A DNA stretch of 64,000 nt from Clostridiales bacterium (lineage in GTDB: Bacteria; Bacillota; Clostridia; Lachnospirales; Lachnospiraceae), in the NCBI GenBank assembly GCA_021201535.1, contig JAJQEU010000126.1, positions 1 to 64,000 of the forward strand, given 5' to 3'. The notes under the pieces are model-generated. The model saw only the letters and a program-made list of their open reading frames with translations, searched no databases and was not told the origin of the DNA. Of this stretch, positions 54,706 through 64,000 are shown piece after piece (positions within the stretch are counted from its first letter, which is position 1; each line of letters begins with the position of its first letter). The translations under genes were made by a program, and so were the position numbers.

Positions 54706-56682
54706 TTATTCATTCAGGCTTTCCAGTCCGAACAGCGCTGCGCCGAGTGCGCCGACAATCTCCGGCTGCTCATAGATATAGAGCGAGGCGCCGAGTTGTT
54801 CCTCCAGTACTTTTATCACGCCGGGATTTTTGGCTACGCCGCCGGTCATCATAAATTCTTTTTCGAGGCCGACCCGTTTTAACAGGGAGACGGCTTTCCC
54901 CGCGATCGCTTTATGGATTCCGTAGGCGATGTCCGCGGTTTCTTTGTTCTGAGCGATCAGGGAGATGACTTCCGACTCGGCAAAGACCGAGCACATGCTG
55001 CTGATCTCCACGTTTTCTTTTGACTGCAGGGAAAGCGGACCGAGTTCATCAATGCTGATCTCCAGCGTGCGCGCCATCATTTCCAGAAAACGGCCGGTCC
55101 CGGCGGCACATTTGTCATTCATGACAAAATCAATCACATCCCCGCGTTCGTTTAAACGGATGGCCTTGCTGTCCTGACCGCCGATGTCCAGAATGGTGCG
55201 GACGACGGGATTCAGAAAATGCGCGCCTTTGCCGTGGCAGCTGATCTCCGTCACGTTTTTGTCGGCAAAGGGAATGCTGACGCGGCCGTATCCCGTGGAT
55301 ACGATCAGGGTCAGGTCGTCGCGTTGCAGCTGTGCCCGGGACAGAATCTCCCGTAAAATCCTGTCGGCACTTTCGCCGCTCCTGGCTCCGGTGCGGATGA
55401 CCGCCCAGGAGATAATTTCACGTTTTTCGTTTATGATCACGGCATTTGTGGAGGTAGAACCGCTGTCGATTCCCATTATGTACATCGGGTGGCCTCCTTT
55501 TTTCTTGTTGTTATCATTCGTTTTTTTGCCGGATGATGCCTTTTCGGCGGATGACGCCGTTTGTGATATACCGCGTTCGGCATTCTTCTTTGCAGGATGT
55601 CCGGTGAAAGTCTGATCGGCCTGATCTTTTGTTATGTCATCCATGGACAGGCGGGGGATGCCGGGCTTTTCTCCGTCGAGGCAGATTTCGCAGGTTGTAT
55701 CAGCAGTATTCTCTGCGCAGGTCCGGTCGGTTGTATCAGCGGTTGTTTTGCGGAAACTGACACTGCTGTCGGCGAAGGAGTGTGCGTATGCCGGTTTCCC
55801 CTTTCGTGCCCGCAGAGATTCCAGAAAGGCTTCGACTCTGGTTAAAATCTGCCCGGTGCACTGTCTGGTGGCGTCAGTCTCCAGCTTTACGATGGGAAGC
55901 CCTGCGTTTTCTTTCATGTCGGCATATTCATAGGAGTAGATATCACAAAATTTTATCGTGTGGTAAATGATGCCGTCCAGATCGCCTGCAAGTCCGGATA
56001 AGCGTTGATTTCGGCCATCTGTCTGATGCATTCGCATGCACGGGAGCTGGTTCAGCAGGCTGTCCGCGTAGCTTTGCAGTACATGCTCCCCGTCTACCCG
56101 GTATTCCCGGCAGATGCCGGTACAGGTCAGGTCGAGGGTGATCTCCGCCCCGTGATCCGTGATCAGCTGTTTGACCCCGGAGCCGGGCCGGGCGCCCGCG
56201 AGACAGATTTTCAGGTCGCTCTCTTTCTTCTGGATCCTTCCCGTCTCGATGAGTTCCTTTTTCCGGAGCTGCATGTCGAACTCATGGTTACACCTTTTTG
56301 CAAGCCAGTCCGGATCGAATGATTTCCCGGAAAAAGCGGCATACTCCCGGATCAGCTGCTTCATCTGATTCGCATAGAGTGAGACGGTAAAGTCGTTTAC
56401 TTTCCGCGGCAGGTCAAAGCAGAAGAAAAACTTCTCCGGATGAAGGCGTCTCAGTGTGTCGAACAGCCGCCGGGAGCTGTCGCAGCAGCTGGTGAAGATC
56501 ATGCCCTCATAGCTGCGGTTTTCAAAATCCTCCAGAACCGCCTTTACAAAAGAGCACATATTCGGATGCATCAGCGTGTCCGCCTGCGTAAAATTTGTGA
56601 CATGCGGCTCCGTCAGGATTACTGTGTCGCCGAATGCCTCGATGATCTCGATCGGTGCGTATTTGCACATATACGTAATCAT
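54706..56682 (-). CDS. 2-hydroxyacyl-CoA dehydratase subunit fused to BcrA/BadF/HgdC-type activase
   Basis: N-term IFTSCCDSSRRLFDTL..., C-term MGIDSGSTSTNAVIINEKREII...LDIGGQDSKAIRLNERGDVIDFVMNDKCAAGTGRFLEMMA. Confidence 0.9.
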   Translation of the reverse strand: MITYMCKYAPIEIIEAFGDTVILTEPHVTNFTQADTLMHPNMCSFVKAVLEDFENRSYEGMIFTSCCDSSRRLFDTLRRLHPEKFFFCFDLPRKVNDFTVSLYANQMKQLIREYAAFSGKSFDPDWLAKRCNHEFDMQLRKKELIETGRIQKKESDLKICLAGARPGSGVKQLITDHGAEITLDLTCTGICREYRVDGEHVLQSYADSLLNQLPCMRMHQTDGRNQRLSGLAGDLDGIIYHTIKFCDIYSYEYADMKENAGLPIVKLETDATRQCTGQILTRVEAFLESLRARKGKPAYAHSFADSSVSFRKTTADTTDRTCAENTADTTCEICLDGEKPGIPRLSMDDITKDQADQTFTGHPAKKNAERGISQTASSAEKASSGKKTNDNNKKKGGHPMYIMGIDSGSTSTNAVIINEKREIISWAVIRTGARSGESADRILREILSRAQLQRDDLTLIVSTGYGRVSIPFADKNVTEISCHGKGAHFLNPVVRTILDIGGQDSKAIRLNERGDVIDFVMNDKCAAGTGRFLEMMARTLEISIDELGPLSLQSKENVEISSMCSVFAESEVISLIAQNKETADIAYGIHKAIAGKAVSLLKRVGLEKEFMMTGGVAKNPGVIKVLEEQLGASLYIYEQPEIVGALGAALFGLESLNE

Positions 56683-56698
56683 AGATTTTCTCCGTATA

Positions 56699-56962
56699 TT
56701 ATTTTTCCTGATAATGTGAACCGCATTGATAAATTTCTATGCTGTTATCTTTTATTCGAAATACGATTCGGTTTTTCTTGTCGATTCGGACACTCCAGTA
56801 TCCGGCAAGGTTACCGGACAGAGCCTCCGGTTTTCCGGAACACCGGTATCCGTTTCGGTCTATATCCTGCAGTAATTGGTTGATTTTTTTCAAGGTCTTT
56901 TTGTCCTGGGTTTGCCAGTAAAGATAATCTTCCCATGCTTCGTCCTGCCACACTTTTCTCAT
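56699..56962 (-). CDS. Txe/YoeB-family toxin
   Basis: VWQDEAWEDYLYWQTQDKKTLKKINQLLQDI...GKPEALSGNLAGYWSVRIDKKNRIVFRI...GSHY. Confidence 0.93.
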   Translation of the reverse strand: MRKVWQDEAWEDYLYWQTQDKKTLKKINQLLQDIDRNGYRCSGKPEALSGNLAGYWSVRIDKKNRIVFRIKDNSIEIYQCGSHYQEK

Positions 56963-57228
56963 TCATCTACCTCGATCAGTTCGTGTTCTTTCAGGATGGA
57001 TTTCCCTGTCTGAACATCCCGGATTCGGTTTTCCAGTAACGCGAGATTTTCTTCACTGTAAAACGGATCTATGGAAACGTCAAATGGGATGCGTTTTTCC
57101 CTTCCTACCTTTTTGGCAAAAATGGTAAATGCAGCACTCATGGAAAGCCCGAGTTCAGAACAAACCTGCTCCATACTTTTCTTTACATCTGAATCTAATT
57201 TAAAATTAACATTTACTGCCTGTGCCAT
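56959..57228 (-). CDS. RelB/DinJ-family antitoxin
   Basis: VNFKLDSDVKKSMEQVCSELGLSMSAAFTIFAKKVGREKRIPFDV; 4-nt overlap with the toxin. Confidence 0.93.
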   Translation of the reverse strand: MAQAVNVNFKLDSDVKKSMEQVCSELGLSMSAAFTIFAKKVGREKRIPFDVSIDPFYSEENLALLENRIRDVQTGKSILKEHELIEVDE

Positions 57229-57294
57229 GTCATGTAACCTCCTTTTTTATGAACAGTATATACTTCTGCAAAGAAAAAAGCAATAAAATTTATT

Positions 57295-58563
57295 TTAAAA
57301 TTCTTTATTTCTTATCATCTCAAGAAAGGCTTCAACGCGCGTTTTGATCTGTCCGTCGTGGCTGTTGCGGCGATCCATCCCGTCTCCGTCCAGTATGAGG
57401 AAGGGCATGCCGATCTCCTGCATTTTTCCCTTTAATATCATCGCGCCGCCGGCGGACTGTTTGCAGCCCCAGTGGCAGAAATTGATCACGCCGTCCGGCT
57501 GAAGTTCCCGCGCGACAGACTGAACCAGATCTGCTTTCCGCTCGTAGGAGCCGTTGTAGATGTTGCAGATCATTTTTCTTGCCAGTGCCTCCAGCGGATG
57601 GCCGGCGTCCAGCGGTTCTGTGTAGTCCAGGCTCAGATCGATGCCCTGAATCTGGTAATCAGGATTCAGGTTGAAATAAGATTTCAGGGTCTGCTGATAC
57701 CAGGGCAGCAGGTGGACCCAGAAGATATTCGTCCCGTGGAATTCGGGCGCGGCGGCCACCTCCGCCTCCATCTGCCGGTAAAAACGCAGAATCTCCGGTG
57801 TGCCGATGTTCAGATGGTTGGCGAACAGCAGGTACATCTGCAGGGTCAGCGTGCCGGGATATGCCTTCGTTCGCATCATTTTTAAGGTTCTGGCATAGCA
57901 GGCCTTGGATTCATTTTCTCTCTGCAGTGATTCTGTGAGCCTGCCGTAATCCAGTTTTTTGTGAAATGTCTGTTCCAGCTGTGCGATCAGTTCCCGAAGC
58001 TGTTCGACGACATATTGCTCTGCTTCCGGAGAATACTGTTCCGGAATGTCCAGGAGAACGGTCGGAACCTGATGACGGTTCGCCAGATGCCGGAATGTAC
58101 ATAAATTGCCGTCGCATATGACGGAGGTTGTCACAGCGAATGCGGCGGGCGGGATAATCCCGCTGTCGATGGCTCCGATAAAGTTCTTGTGGTAGGAGCA
58201 GAGCGTCGGCGCGATGCCCTCACTCTCTGCGAAATCCAGGAAATAGTCTTCCGTGCCCATCCCGGATAAAAAGGAGGACAGGCACTCGATGGAGAGCGTG
58301 TGTACATCAAAACACTGCAGAATTTCAACCGGCGCGAAGAGGTTGGCCCAGACGGTCCGCTTCGGATGGCGGAGGGCGCTCTGGACCTCGTCCACCGCAT
58401 AGTGGTTCAGATAACGCCAGGCGGCCGGAATGTCTTTGTTTGCAAGATGTCCCGAGCGGAACTTTTTCAGCATAAAACCGAGCTGTATGATGCGCAGGGC
58501 GGTGCGGGGGTGCTCCGGCGCGTATTTTTTTACGATATTTCCGTAGGCCTGGACAATGTTCAT
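57295..58563 (-). CDS. 2-hydroxyacyl-CoA dehydratase subunit family protein
   Basis: TSVICDGNLCTFRHLANRHQVPTVLLDIP, GVINFCHWGCKQSAGGAMILKGKMQEIGMPFLILDGDGMDRRN, C-term IKTRVEAFLEMI. Confidence 0.9.
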   Translation of the reverse strand: MNIVQAYGNIVKKYAPEHPRTALRIIQLGFMLKKFRSGHLANKDIPAAWRYLNHYAVDEVQSALRHPKRTVWANLFAPVEILQCFDVHTLSIECLSSFLSGMGTEDYFLDFAESEGIAPTLCSYHKNFIGAIDSGIIPPAAFAVTTSVICDGNLCTFRHLANRHQVPTVLLDIPEQYSPEAEQYVVEQLRELIAQLEQTFHKKLDYGRLTESLQRENESKACYARTLKMMRTKAYPGTLTLQMYLLFANHLNIGTPEILRFYRQMEAEVAAAPEFHGTNIFWVHLLPWYQQTLKSYFNLNPDYQIQGIDLSLDYTEPLDAGHPLEALARKMICNIYNGSYERKADLVQSVARELQPDGVINFCHWGCKQSAGGAMILKGKMQEIGMPFLILDGDGMDRRNSHDGQIKTRVEAFLEMIRNKEF

Positions 58564-58832
58564 GGTGAAATTCCCCGGGGTGTGATTTTTATATCTGCCG
58601 GCGCTCTGCGTCAGCAGATATGTTTGTTTGTCGCTTCATAGTTCTTCTCATTATAATGAAAGAAGTGAATCGGCGCAAGAGAATTTTTTTCCTGAACCTC
58701 TCATGCGGTTTTTGAAAAAGATTCATAAAAATTTTATTGGGATAAATCAACGGGTGTGTTATACTACTATCATTAAACAGACATATGATTCAGGTGTCAA
58801 AACCAATATGACAGATAGCAGGGGGTATATGA

Positions 58833-59792
58833 ATGAGCCCGCAGGATAAAGTTGAGAGAGTTTTAAAAGAGATACATGTGCTTTTTTCGAAAAGTCCCAC
58901 TTACGAGGGACAGCCTGACAAGATGATCATAGACCGCAAGGAGTTTCTGCAGCTCCTGGACCGCCTGAACAATGGCATATTTGATATGATGGAACAGTAT
59001 GAGCAGACGCGCCAGAGCCGCCAGAACGCGGAGCGCAGCTTCCGCAGGACGGGAAACGAGATCATTGAGAAGGCGAATGCCAGCGCGGATGATATCTATG
59101 CCGCATCCGTCATCTATACGGCGGACGCCATCGGCAGGATTCGCGAACTGATGGATGAGACGAACGATTCGATGAATGATCTGTTCCGCCGTTTCCGCAG
59201 GGAACTGCGGGAGGAGAAGGATCAGTTGAAGTCTCATGAGACGGAGCTGGAGGCGCAGCTCGCCGATCTCGCGGACACGAAGAAATATCTGGCTGTTCTG
59301 CAGGAGGTCAACCGCGAGCGCGAGCGGCAGAACCGCGATCCGGAGGCGGAGCGGGCGGCGGGCCGCTCCTATGCCCGGGGGACGTTTCATGTCGGGGCTC
59401 CGGCGGATGTCCGGGTGAACGGGGAATATTTAAAAAAGACGGGGCAGAGTGCGGAGGAACCCGTGAGCGAGAGCGCTTCCGTGCAGGCGGAGAAGCCGGA
59501 TATTAAGATCAATAAAAACGCGGCATATTTTAAGTGGAAGGAAGAACAGGAAAAGACGGAACCGAGAGCGGACGCGGAGGAGGATACTGCGGCGGACGGA
59601 CAGGGGAAACCGGAGTCGGATGAGGAGGCTTCGGAGGAACCCAATCCGGACTTCCCTGACGAGGAGGCGATCATGCGCGTGGTGCTGGAAGATGAGCTGG
59701 CGGCGGAGGCGGAGCGGGAGGGAGTATCTGTCCATGGGAAGCATGGCGCCGGCGGAATTCTTCGAACTCTTATATTTGGGAAAGATGAGTAA
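58833..59792 (+). CDS. coiled-coil protein of unknown function
   Basis: 320-codon ORF with heptad-like N-terminal half and acidic C-terminal half. Confidence 0.7.
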   Translation: MSPQDKVERVLKEIHVLFSKSPTYEGQPDKMIIDRKEFLQLLDRLNNGIFDMMEQYEQTRQSRQNAERSFRRTGNEIIEKANASADDIYAASVIYTADAIGRIRELMDETNDSMNDLFRRFRRELREEKDQLKSHETELEAQLADLADTKKYLAVLQEVNRERERQNRDPEAERAAGRSYARGTFHVGAPADVRVNGEYLKKTGQSAEEPVSESASVQAEKPDIKINKNAAYFKWKEEQEKTEPRADAEEDTAADGQGKPESDEEASEEPNPDFPDEEAIMRVVLEDELAAEAEREGVSVHGKHGAGGILRTLIFGKDE

Positions 59793-59855
59793 GGGAAAGA
59801 ATCGCGCGAAATGTCTTGATTTTTGTATCTTTCCTTATTATAATATAAAAAGCGG

Positions 59856-59899
59856 AAACCGATGGAGATGGAAGCCTTCATCGGTTCTTGTCTTTTTTT
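59856..59899 (+). terminator. rho-independent terminator
   Basis: aaccgatg...catcggtt stem followed by cttgtcttttttt. Confidence 0.7.
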
Positions 59900-59940
59900 G
59901 AGTTCGATTTTCATACTTAATATCAAGGAGGATATGGACA

Positions 59941-62225
59941 TGAAACTATATGAAAACGGCGTTTATCTTCTGAACGGCACGGAGCTTGTCGAGGATACAC
60001 CGGAGGCTTTGGCCTGTCTGGCATCAAAGGGTGTGACGGCGGACCGGGCGGCTGCGGCAAAGGGAACGATGGCGTATCATATTCTGGAGGAGCACAATAC
60101 CTCCGGCAATATGGAACAGCTTCAGATACGCTTTGACAAGCTGACATCCCACGATATCACGTTTGTCGGCATTATCCAGACGGCGCGGGCGTCGGGGCTT
60201 GAGAGGTTCCCGGTTCCCTATGTTCTGACGAACTGCCACAACAGTCTCTGCGCGGTCGGCGGTACGATCAATGAGGACGACCACATGTTTGGGCTGACCT
60301 GCGCGAAGAAATACGGCGGGGTCTATGTGCCGCCCCATCAGGCGGTCATCCATCAGTATGCGCGTGAGATGCTGGCGGGCGGCGGCAAGATGATCCTCGG
60401 CTCCGATTCCCATACCCGCTATGGGGCGCTCGGCACCATGGCGATGGGCGAGGGCGGACCGGAGCTGGTGAAACAGCTTTTATGCCAGACTTATGACATT
60501 AAGATGCCGGGCGTGGTCGCCGTGTACATGACAGGTGAGCCTGTGAAGGGCGTCGGCCCTCAGGATGTGGCGCTTGCCATTATCGGCGCGGTATTTAAAA
60601 ACGGCTATGTGAACAATAAGGTCATGGAGTTTGTCGGGCCGGGTGTGGCGTCCTTAAGCGCGGATTTCCGAATCGGTGTGGATGTGATGACGACGGAGAC
60701 GACCTGCCTCTCCTCCATCTGGACGACCGATGAGAAGATCCGGGAGTTCTATGAGATCCATGGCAGAGCCGACGATTATAAGGAACTGAATCCGGAGCCG
60801 GTGGCGTATTATGACGGATGCATTGAGATAAACTTAAGCGAGATCCGGCCGATGATCGCCATGCCGTTCCATCCGAGCAATACCTACACGATCGAGGAAT
60901 TAAAGGCAAATCTGACGGATATTCTGGATGACGTGGAGAAGCGCGCGCTCGTCAGCCTTGACGGGGCGGTGGAGTATTCACTGAAGGATAAGGTGCGCGA
61001 CGGCAAACTGTATGTCGATCAGGGGATCATCGCGGGATGTGCCGGCGGCGGGTTTGAGAATATCTGCGCGGCGGCGGATATCCTGGAGGGGAAGAGCATC
61101 GGACCGGATGAGTTTACGCTGAGCGTTTACCCGGCGTCCATGCCGATCTGGATGGAGCTTGTGAAAAACGGCTCCGCCGCGCGGATCATGGAGACCGGCG
61201 CTATCATGAAGACCGCGTTCTGCGGACCGTGCTTCGGCGCGGGCGATACCCCGTCGAACAACGGCTTCTCCATCCGGCATTCCACGCGGAATTTCCCGAA
61301 CCGCGAGGGTTCCAAGCTCCAGAGCGGACAGATCGCTTCGGTGGCGCTGATGGACGCGCGTTCGATCGCGGCGACCGCGGCGAATAAGGGCTATCTGACT
61401 GCCGCCACGGAACTGGATGTGGAGTACCGCGGACAGAAGTATTTCTTTGACAGTAAAATATATGAGAACCGCATCTTTGACAGTAAAGGTGTGGCGGATC
61501 CGGATACGGAGATTCACCTCGGCCCGAACATTAAGGACTGGCCCGAGATGAGTGCGCTGACGGAGAATCTTGTCCTGAAGGTGGTATCCGAGATTCACGA
61601 TCCGGTTACCACGACAGACGAACTGATTCCCTCCGGGGAGACGTCTTCCTACCGCTCCAATCCGCTGGGACTGGCGGAGTTTACCCTGTCCAGGAAGGAT
61701 CCGGAGTATGTGGGACGCGCGAAGGAGGTTCAGCGGGCGGAGAAGGCCAGGATTTCCGGGGAGAAGCCTTCCGATTATCTGCCTGAGATCGTACCGGTCA
61801 TCGCGGCGATACGGACCAGATATCCGCATATCAAACGTGATAACTTCGGCATCGGCAGCACGATCTTTGCGGTGAAGCCGGGCGACGGTTCCGCCCGTGA
61901 GCAGGCGGCCTCCTGCCAGAAGGTGCTGGGCGGCTGGGCGAACATCGCGAATGAGTATGCGACTAAACGCTACCGCTCCAACCTGATCAACTGGGGCATG
62001 CTGCCGTTCCTGATCCCGGAGGGAGACCTGCCGTTTAAGAACGGTGATTATCTGTTTGTCCCGGAGATCAGAAAGGCCATTGAGGAGAAGCAGACGGAAA
62101 TATCGGCTTATGTCATAAAAGACGGATCTCTGGCGCCGTTCACGCTGAAGATGGGAGACCTGACAGACGATGAGAGAGAGATCATCTTAAAGGGATGCCT
62201 GATCAACTATAACAGAAGATCATAA
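59941..62225 (+). CDS. aconitase-family hydratase
   Basis: [52 protein letters not shown]; start at [11 protein letters not shown] (59941). Confidence 0.9.
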
Positions 62226-62308
62226 ATCGCTGCGGTTTCGAGTATCCGTCCTATCGCGCAGTGATGATTCATTGTGACGGTTGTCGGGTATTCATTATGG
62301 TTTCTTAA

Positions 62309-62355
62309 AAACGAATTTAACACGGTTTTCTGACCGCGTTAAATTCGTTTTTTAT
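62309..62355 (+). terminator. rho-independent terminator
   Basis: aacgaatttaacacgg...ccgcgttaaattcgttttttatttt. Confidence 0.85.
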
Positions 62356-62410
62356 TTTCCGTTTTTTAATAGATTTTTTTGAAAACAGGTCTGTCATAGC
62401 GAATAGAAGT

Positions 62411-63853
62411 GTGTTATACTTATTAAAATTAAATGTAATTGGACATTATGTCAGTGAGGGATATCAGGAGGATTTTGTTTTTATGACACCGGGCCCGGAC
62501 GACAGACAGCAGGATGTATCTCCGCACGAAAATCTGAAAAAAGAAAAAAAACCGTGGGATATACGGCCATATCTGGCAGTCGGACTGACCGCGGTGCTGG
62601 TGATTTTTATCTCGCTGCTTATTTTCTTTTTCCTGTTTCGGTTCGAGGGTTTTTCCAGCGGCGTTGGGAAGATTCTCAATAGCCTGCAGGGTATCATAAT
62701 CGGATTGATACTGGCCTATCTCCTGAATCCGGTCATGAAATTTTTTGAACATCGTATACGAAATCGTCTGTTTGCCGGGAAGGAACAGACGCAGAAGCAG
62801 GAGCGGACAGCCCGGGCACTGGCGGTTGCCTGTGCCATGGTGCTTTTCCTGGCGATTGTGGCTGTGCTGCTGATTATGATCGTGCCGCAGCTTTTTATCA
62901 GCATCCAGGAGCTGATCTCCACCATGAATGAGAAACTGGAGGCGCTGACTGACTGGATCAACCGTCTGGGAAAGGGTACGCAGCTGGCCGGCCAGATGGA
63001 GAATCTGGCGGAACAGATATTTGAGTGGATTGAGAACTGGCTGCAGAGCAATATCCAGAGCCAGGGCGGAGAGATTATGACGGCGCTCTATGAGGGTGTG
63101 TACAGTGCAGTGAAGCTGATTTTCAATATCTTTGTCGGCCTGATCGTCGCGGTCTATGTGCTGATGACGAAAGAGCGTTTTGTGGGACAGTCCAAGAAGC
63201 TGATCTATGCGATCTTTCGCCCCAGGACCGGCAATATTGTTATGGAGGTGCTTCACCGGGCCAACGAGGTTTTCGGCGGATTTTTAATCGGAAAGATTAT
63301 CGATTCACTGATTATCGGCTGTATCTGTTTTGTGGCTATGTACATTATAAAGCTGCCGTATGCTGTTCTGATCAGCGTGATCATCGGCGTGACGAATATC
63401 ATTCCGGTGTTCGGACCGTTTATCGGAGCGATACCCAGCGTGATTCTGATCTTTCTGGTGAATCCGATACAGGCGCTGTATTTCCTGATCCTTGTTGTGG
63501 TCTTACAGCAGGTGGACGGGAATATCATCGGTCCGAAGATCCTGGGCAACTCTACCGGGCTCACCCCGTTTTGGGTCATGTTTGCCATTCTGTTGTTTGG
63601 CGGAAGTTTCGGGGTGGCCGGCATGATTTTCGGTGTGCCTGTTTTTGCGCTGATTTATTATATTATCAAGCGCGTGGCAGAACATTTTCTCGGGAAACGG
63701 CACTTACCGCAGGATACAATGGCTTATGTGAAGCTGGAGCGTGTGGATGCGGCAACGAATCAGGTCATAGAACATGAAAACTCCGGGAGAGTGATCCGGC
63801 AGATGGGGAGGCCATTCAGAAAAACAAAAGAGAAGGACGGAGAGGATTCCTGA
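62411..63853 (+). CDS. AI-2E family transporter (PerM-like)
   Basis: multiple TM helices; GVTNIIPVFGPFIGAIPSVILIFLVNP and QQVDGNIIGPKILGNSTGLTPFWVMFAILLFGGSFGVAGMIFGVPVFALIY; true start may be further downstream. Confidence 0.92.
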   Translation: MLYLLKLNVIGHYVSEGYQEDFVFMTPGPDDRQQDVSPHENLKKEKKPWDIRPYLAVGLTAVLVIFISLLIFFFLFRFEGFSSGVGKILNSLQGIIIGLILAYLLNPVMKFFEHRIRNRLFAGKEQTQKQERTARALAVACAMVLFLAIVAVLLIMIVPQLFISIQELISTMNEKLEALTDWINRLGKGTQLAGQMENLAEQIFEWIENWLQSNIQSQGGEIMTALYEGVYSAVKLIFNIFVGLIVAVYVLMTKERFVGQSKKLIYAIFRPRTGNIVMEVLHRANEVFGGFLIGKIIDSLIIGCICFVAMYIIKLPYAVLISVIIGVTNIIPVFGPFIGAIPSVILIFLVNPIQALYFLILVVVLQQVDGNIIGPKILGNSTGLTPFWVMFAILLFGGSFGVAGMIFGVPVFALIYYIIKRVAEHFLGKRHLPQDTMAYVKLERVDAATNQVIEHENSGRVIRQMGRPFRKTKEKDGEDS

Positions 63854-63883
63854 ACAGTTATGATAATACACATGAGGTGAAAC

Positions 63884-64000
63884 CGTGGATAAATATGAAT
63901 ACAAATTAAAGCTTGACCAGCTGAAAAGTCTGGCGGAGGCGAAGGATTATGAGACGGCAGCGGAGATCGCAAACACCATAAACTGGAAAAAAGTACGCAA
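63884..64000 (+). CDS. partial ORF running off the window end
   Basis: GTG start, VDKYEYKLKLDQLKSLAEAKDYETAAEIANTINWKKVR... Confidence 0.5.

Noticed and set aside
59862-59940. Extended N-terminus of the aconitase-family ORF
   Set aside because: This stretch overlaps a rho-independent terminator; the family-like start with RBS is 59941.
1-64000. CRISPR arrays, tRNA and rRNA genes
   Set aside because: No regularly spaced direct repeats, cloverleaf-like segments or rRNA-like sequence noticed by eye; tRNAscan-SE, CRISPRCasFinder and Infernal would be decisive.

Overview
The window looks like a chromosomal segment of an anaerobic Firmicute, probably Lachnospiraceae or a related Clostridia; this is inferred from gene content only. 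Housekeeping and metabolic blocks: butyrate kinase; araB/araD/araA; a sugar-binding lipoprotein; fructokinase next to an amylosucrase split by a frameshift; a PurF paralogue; a FUSC-like protein; asparaginase; a decayed Feo locus; spoIIID; guaA; putP; galM; sua5; a 2-hydroxyacyl-CoA dehydratase locus; an aconitase-family hydratase; and an AI-2E-family transporter. Two accessory regions stand out. (A) About 19.9-30.8 kb is a defence/toxin-like island. It holds a DpnI-like methyl-directed endonuclease, a small orphan N-terminal fragment, an overlapping three-gene cassette ending in a microbial PARG/TIGR02452 protein, a truncated HicB, an XRE regulator, a second degraded PARG fragment, a Fic protein, a remnant SF2 helicase, and a WYL-like/SF1 helicase/nuclease-like protein interrupted by one in-frame TAG exactly at Walker A. 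(B) About 32.7-46 kb is a sortase-pilus locus: an LPQTG backbone pilin, two class C sortases and a 2654-aa multi-SpaA/BspA tip-like protein with an atypical VPKAG sorting signal. Other notable items are a PurF paralogue lacking the Ntn cysteine, a pseudo-LMW-phosphatase beside Sua5, a ParB-like/BMP fusion without signal peptide, a three-copy multi-hairpin intergenic repeat family, and a YoeB/RelB-DinJ module between two dehydratase genes. No tRNA, rRNA or CRISPR array was recognised. All family calls come from reading the translated sequence and recalled motifs; no database search was run.
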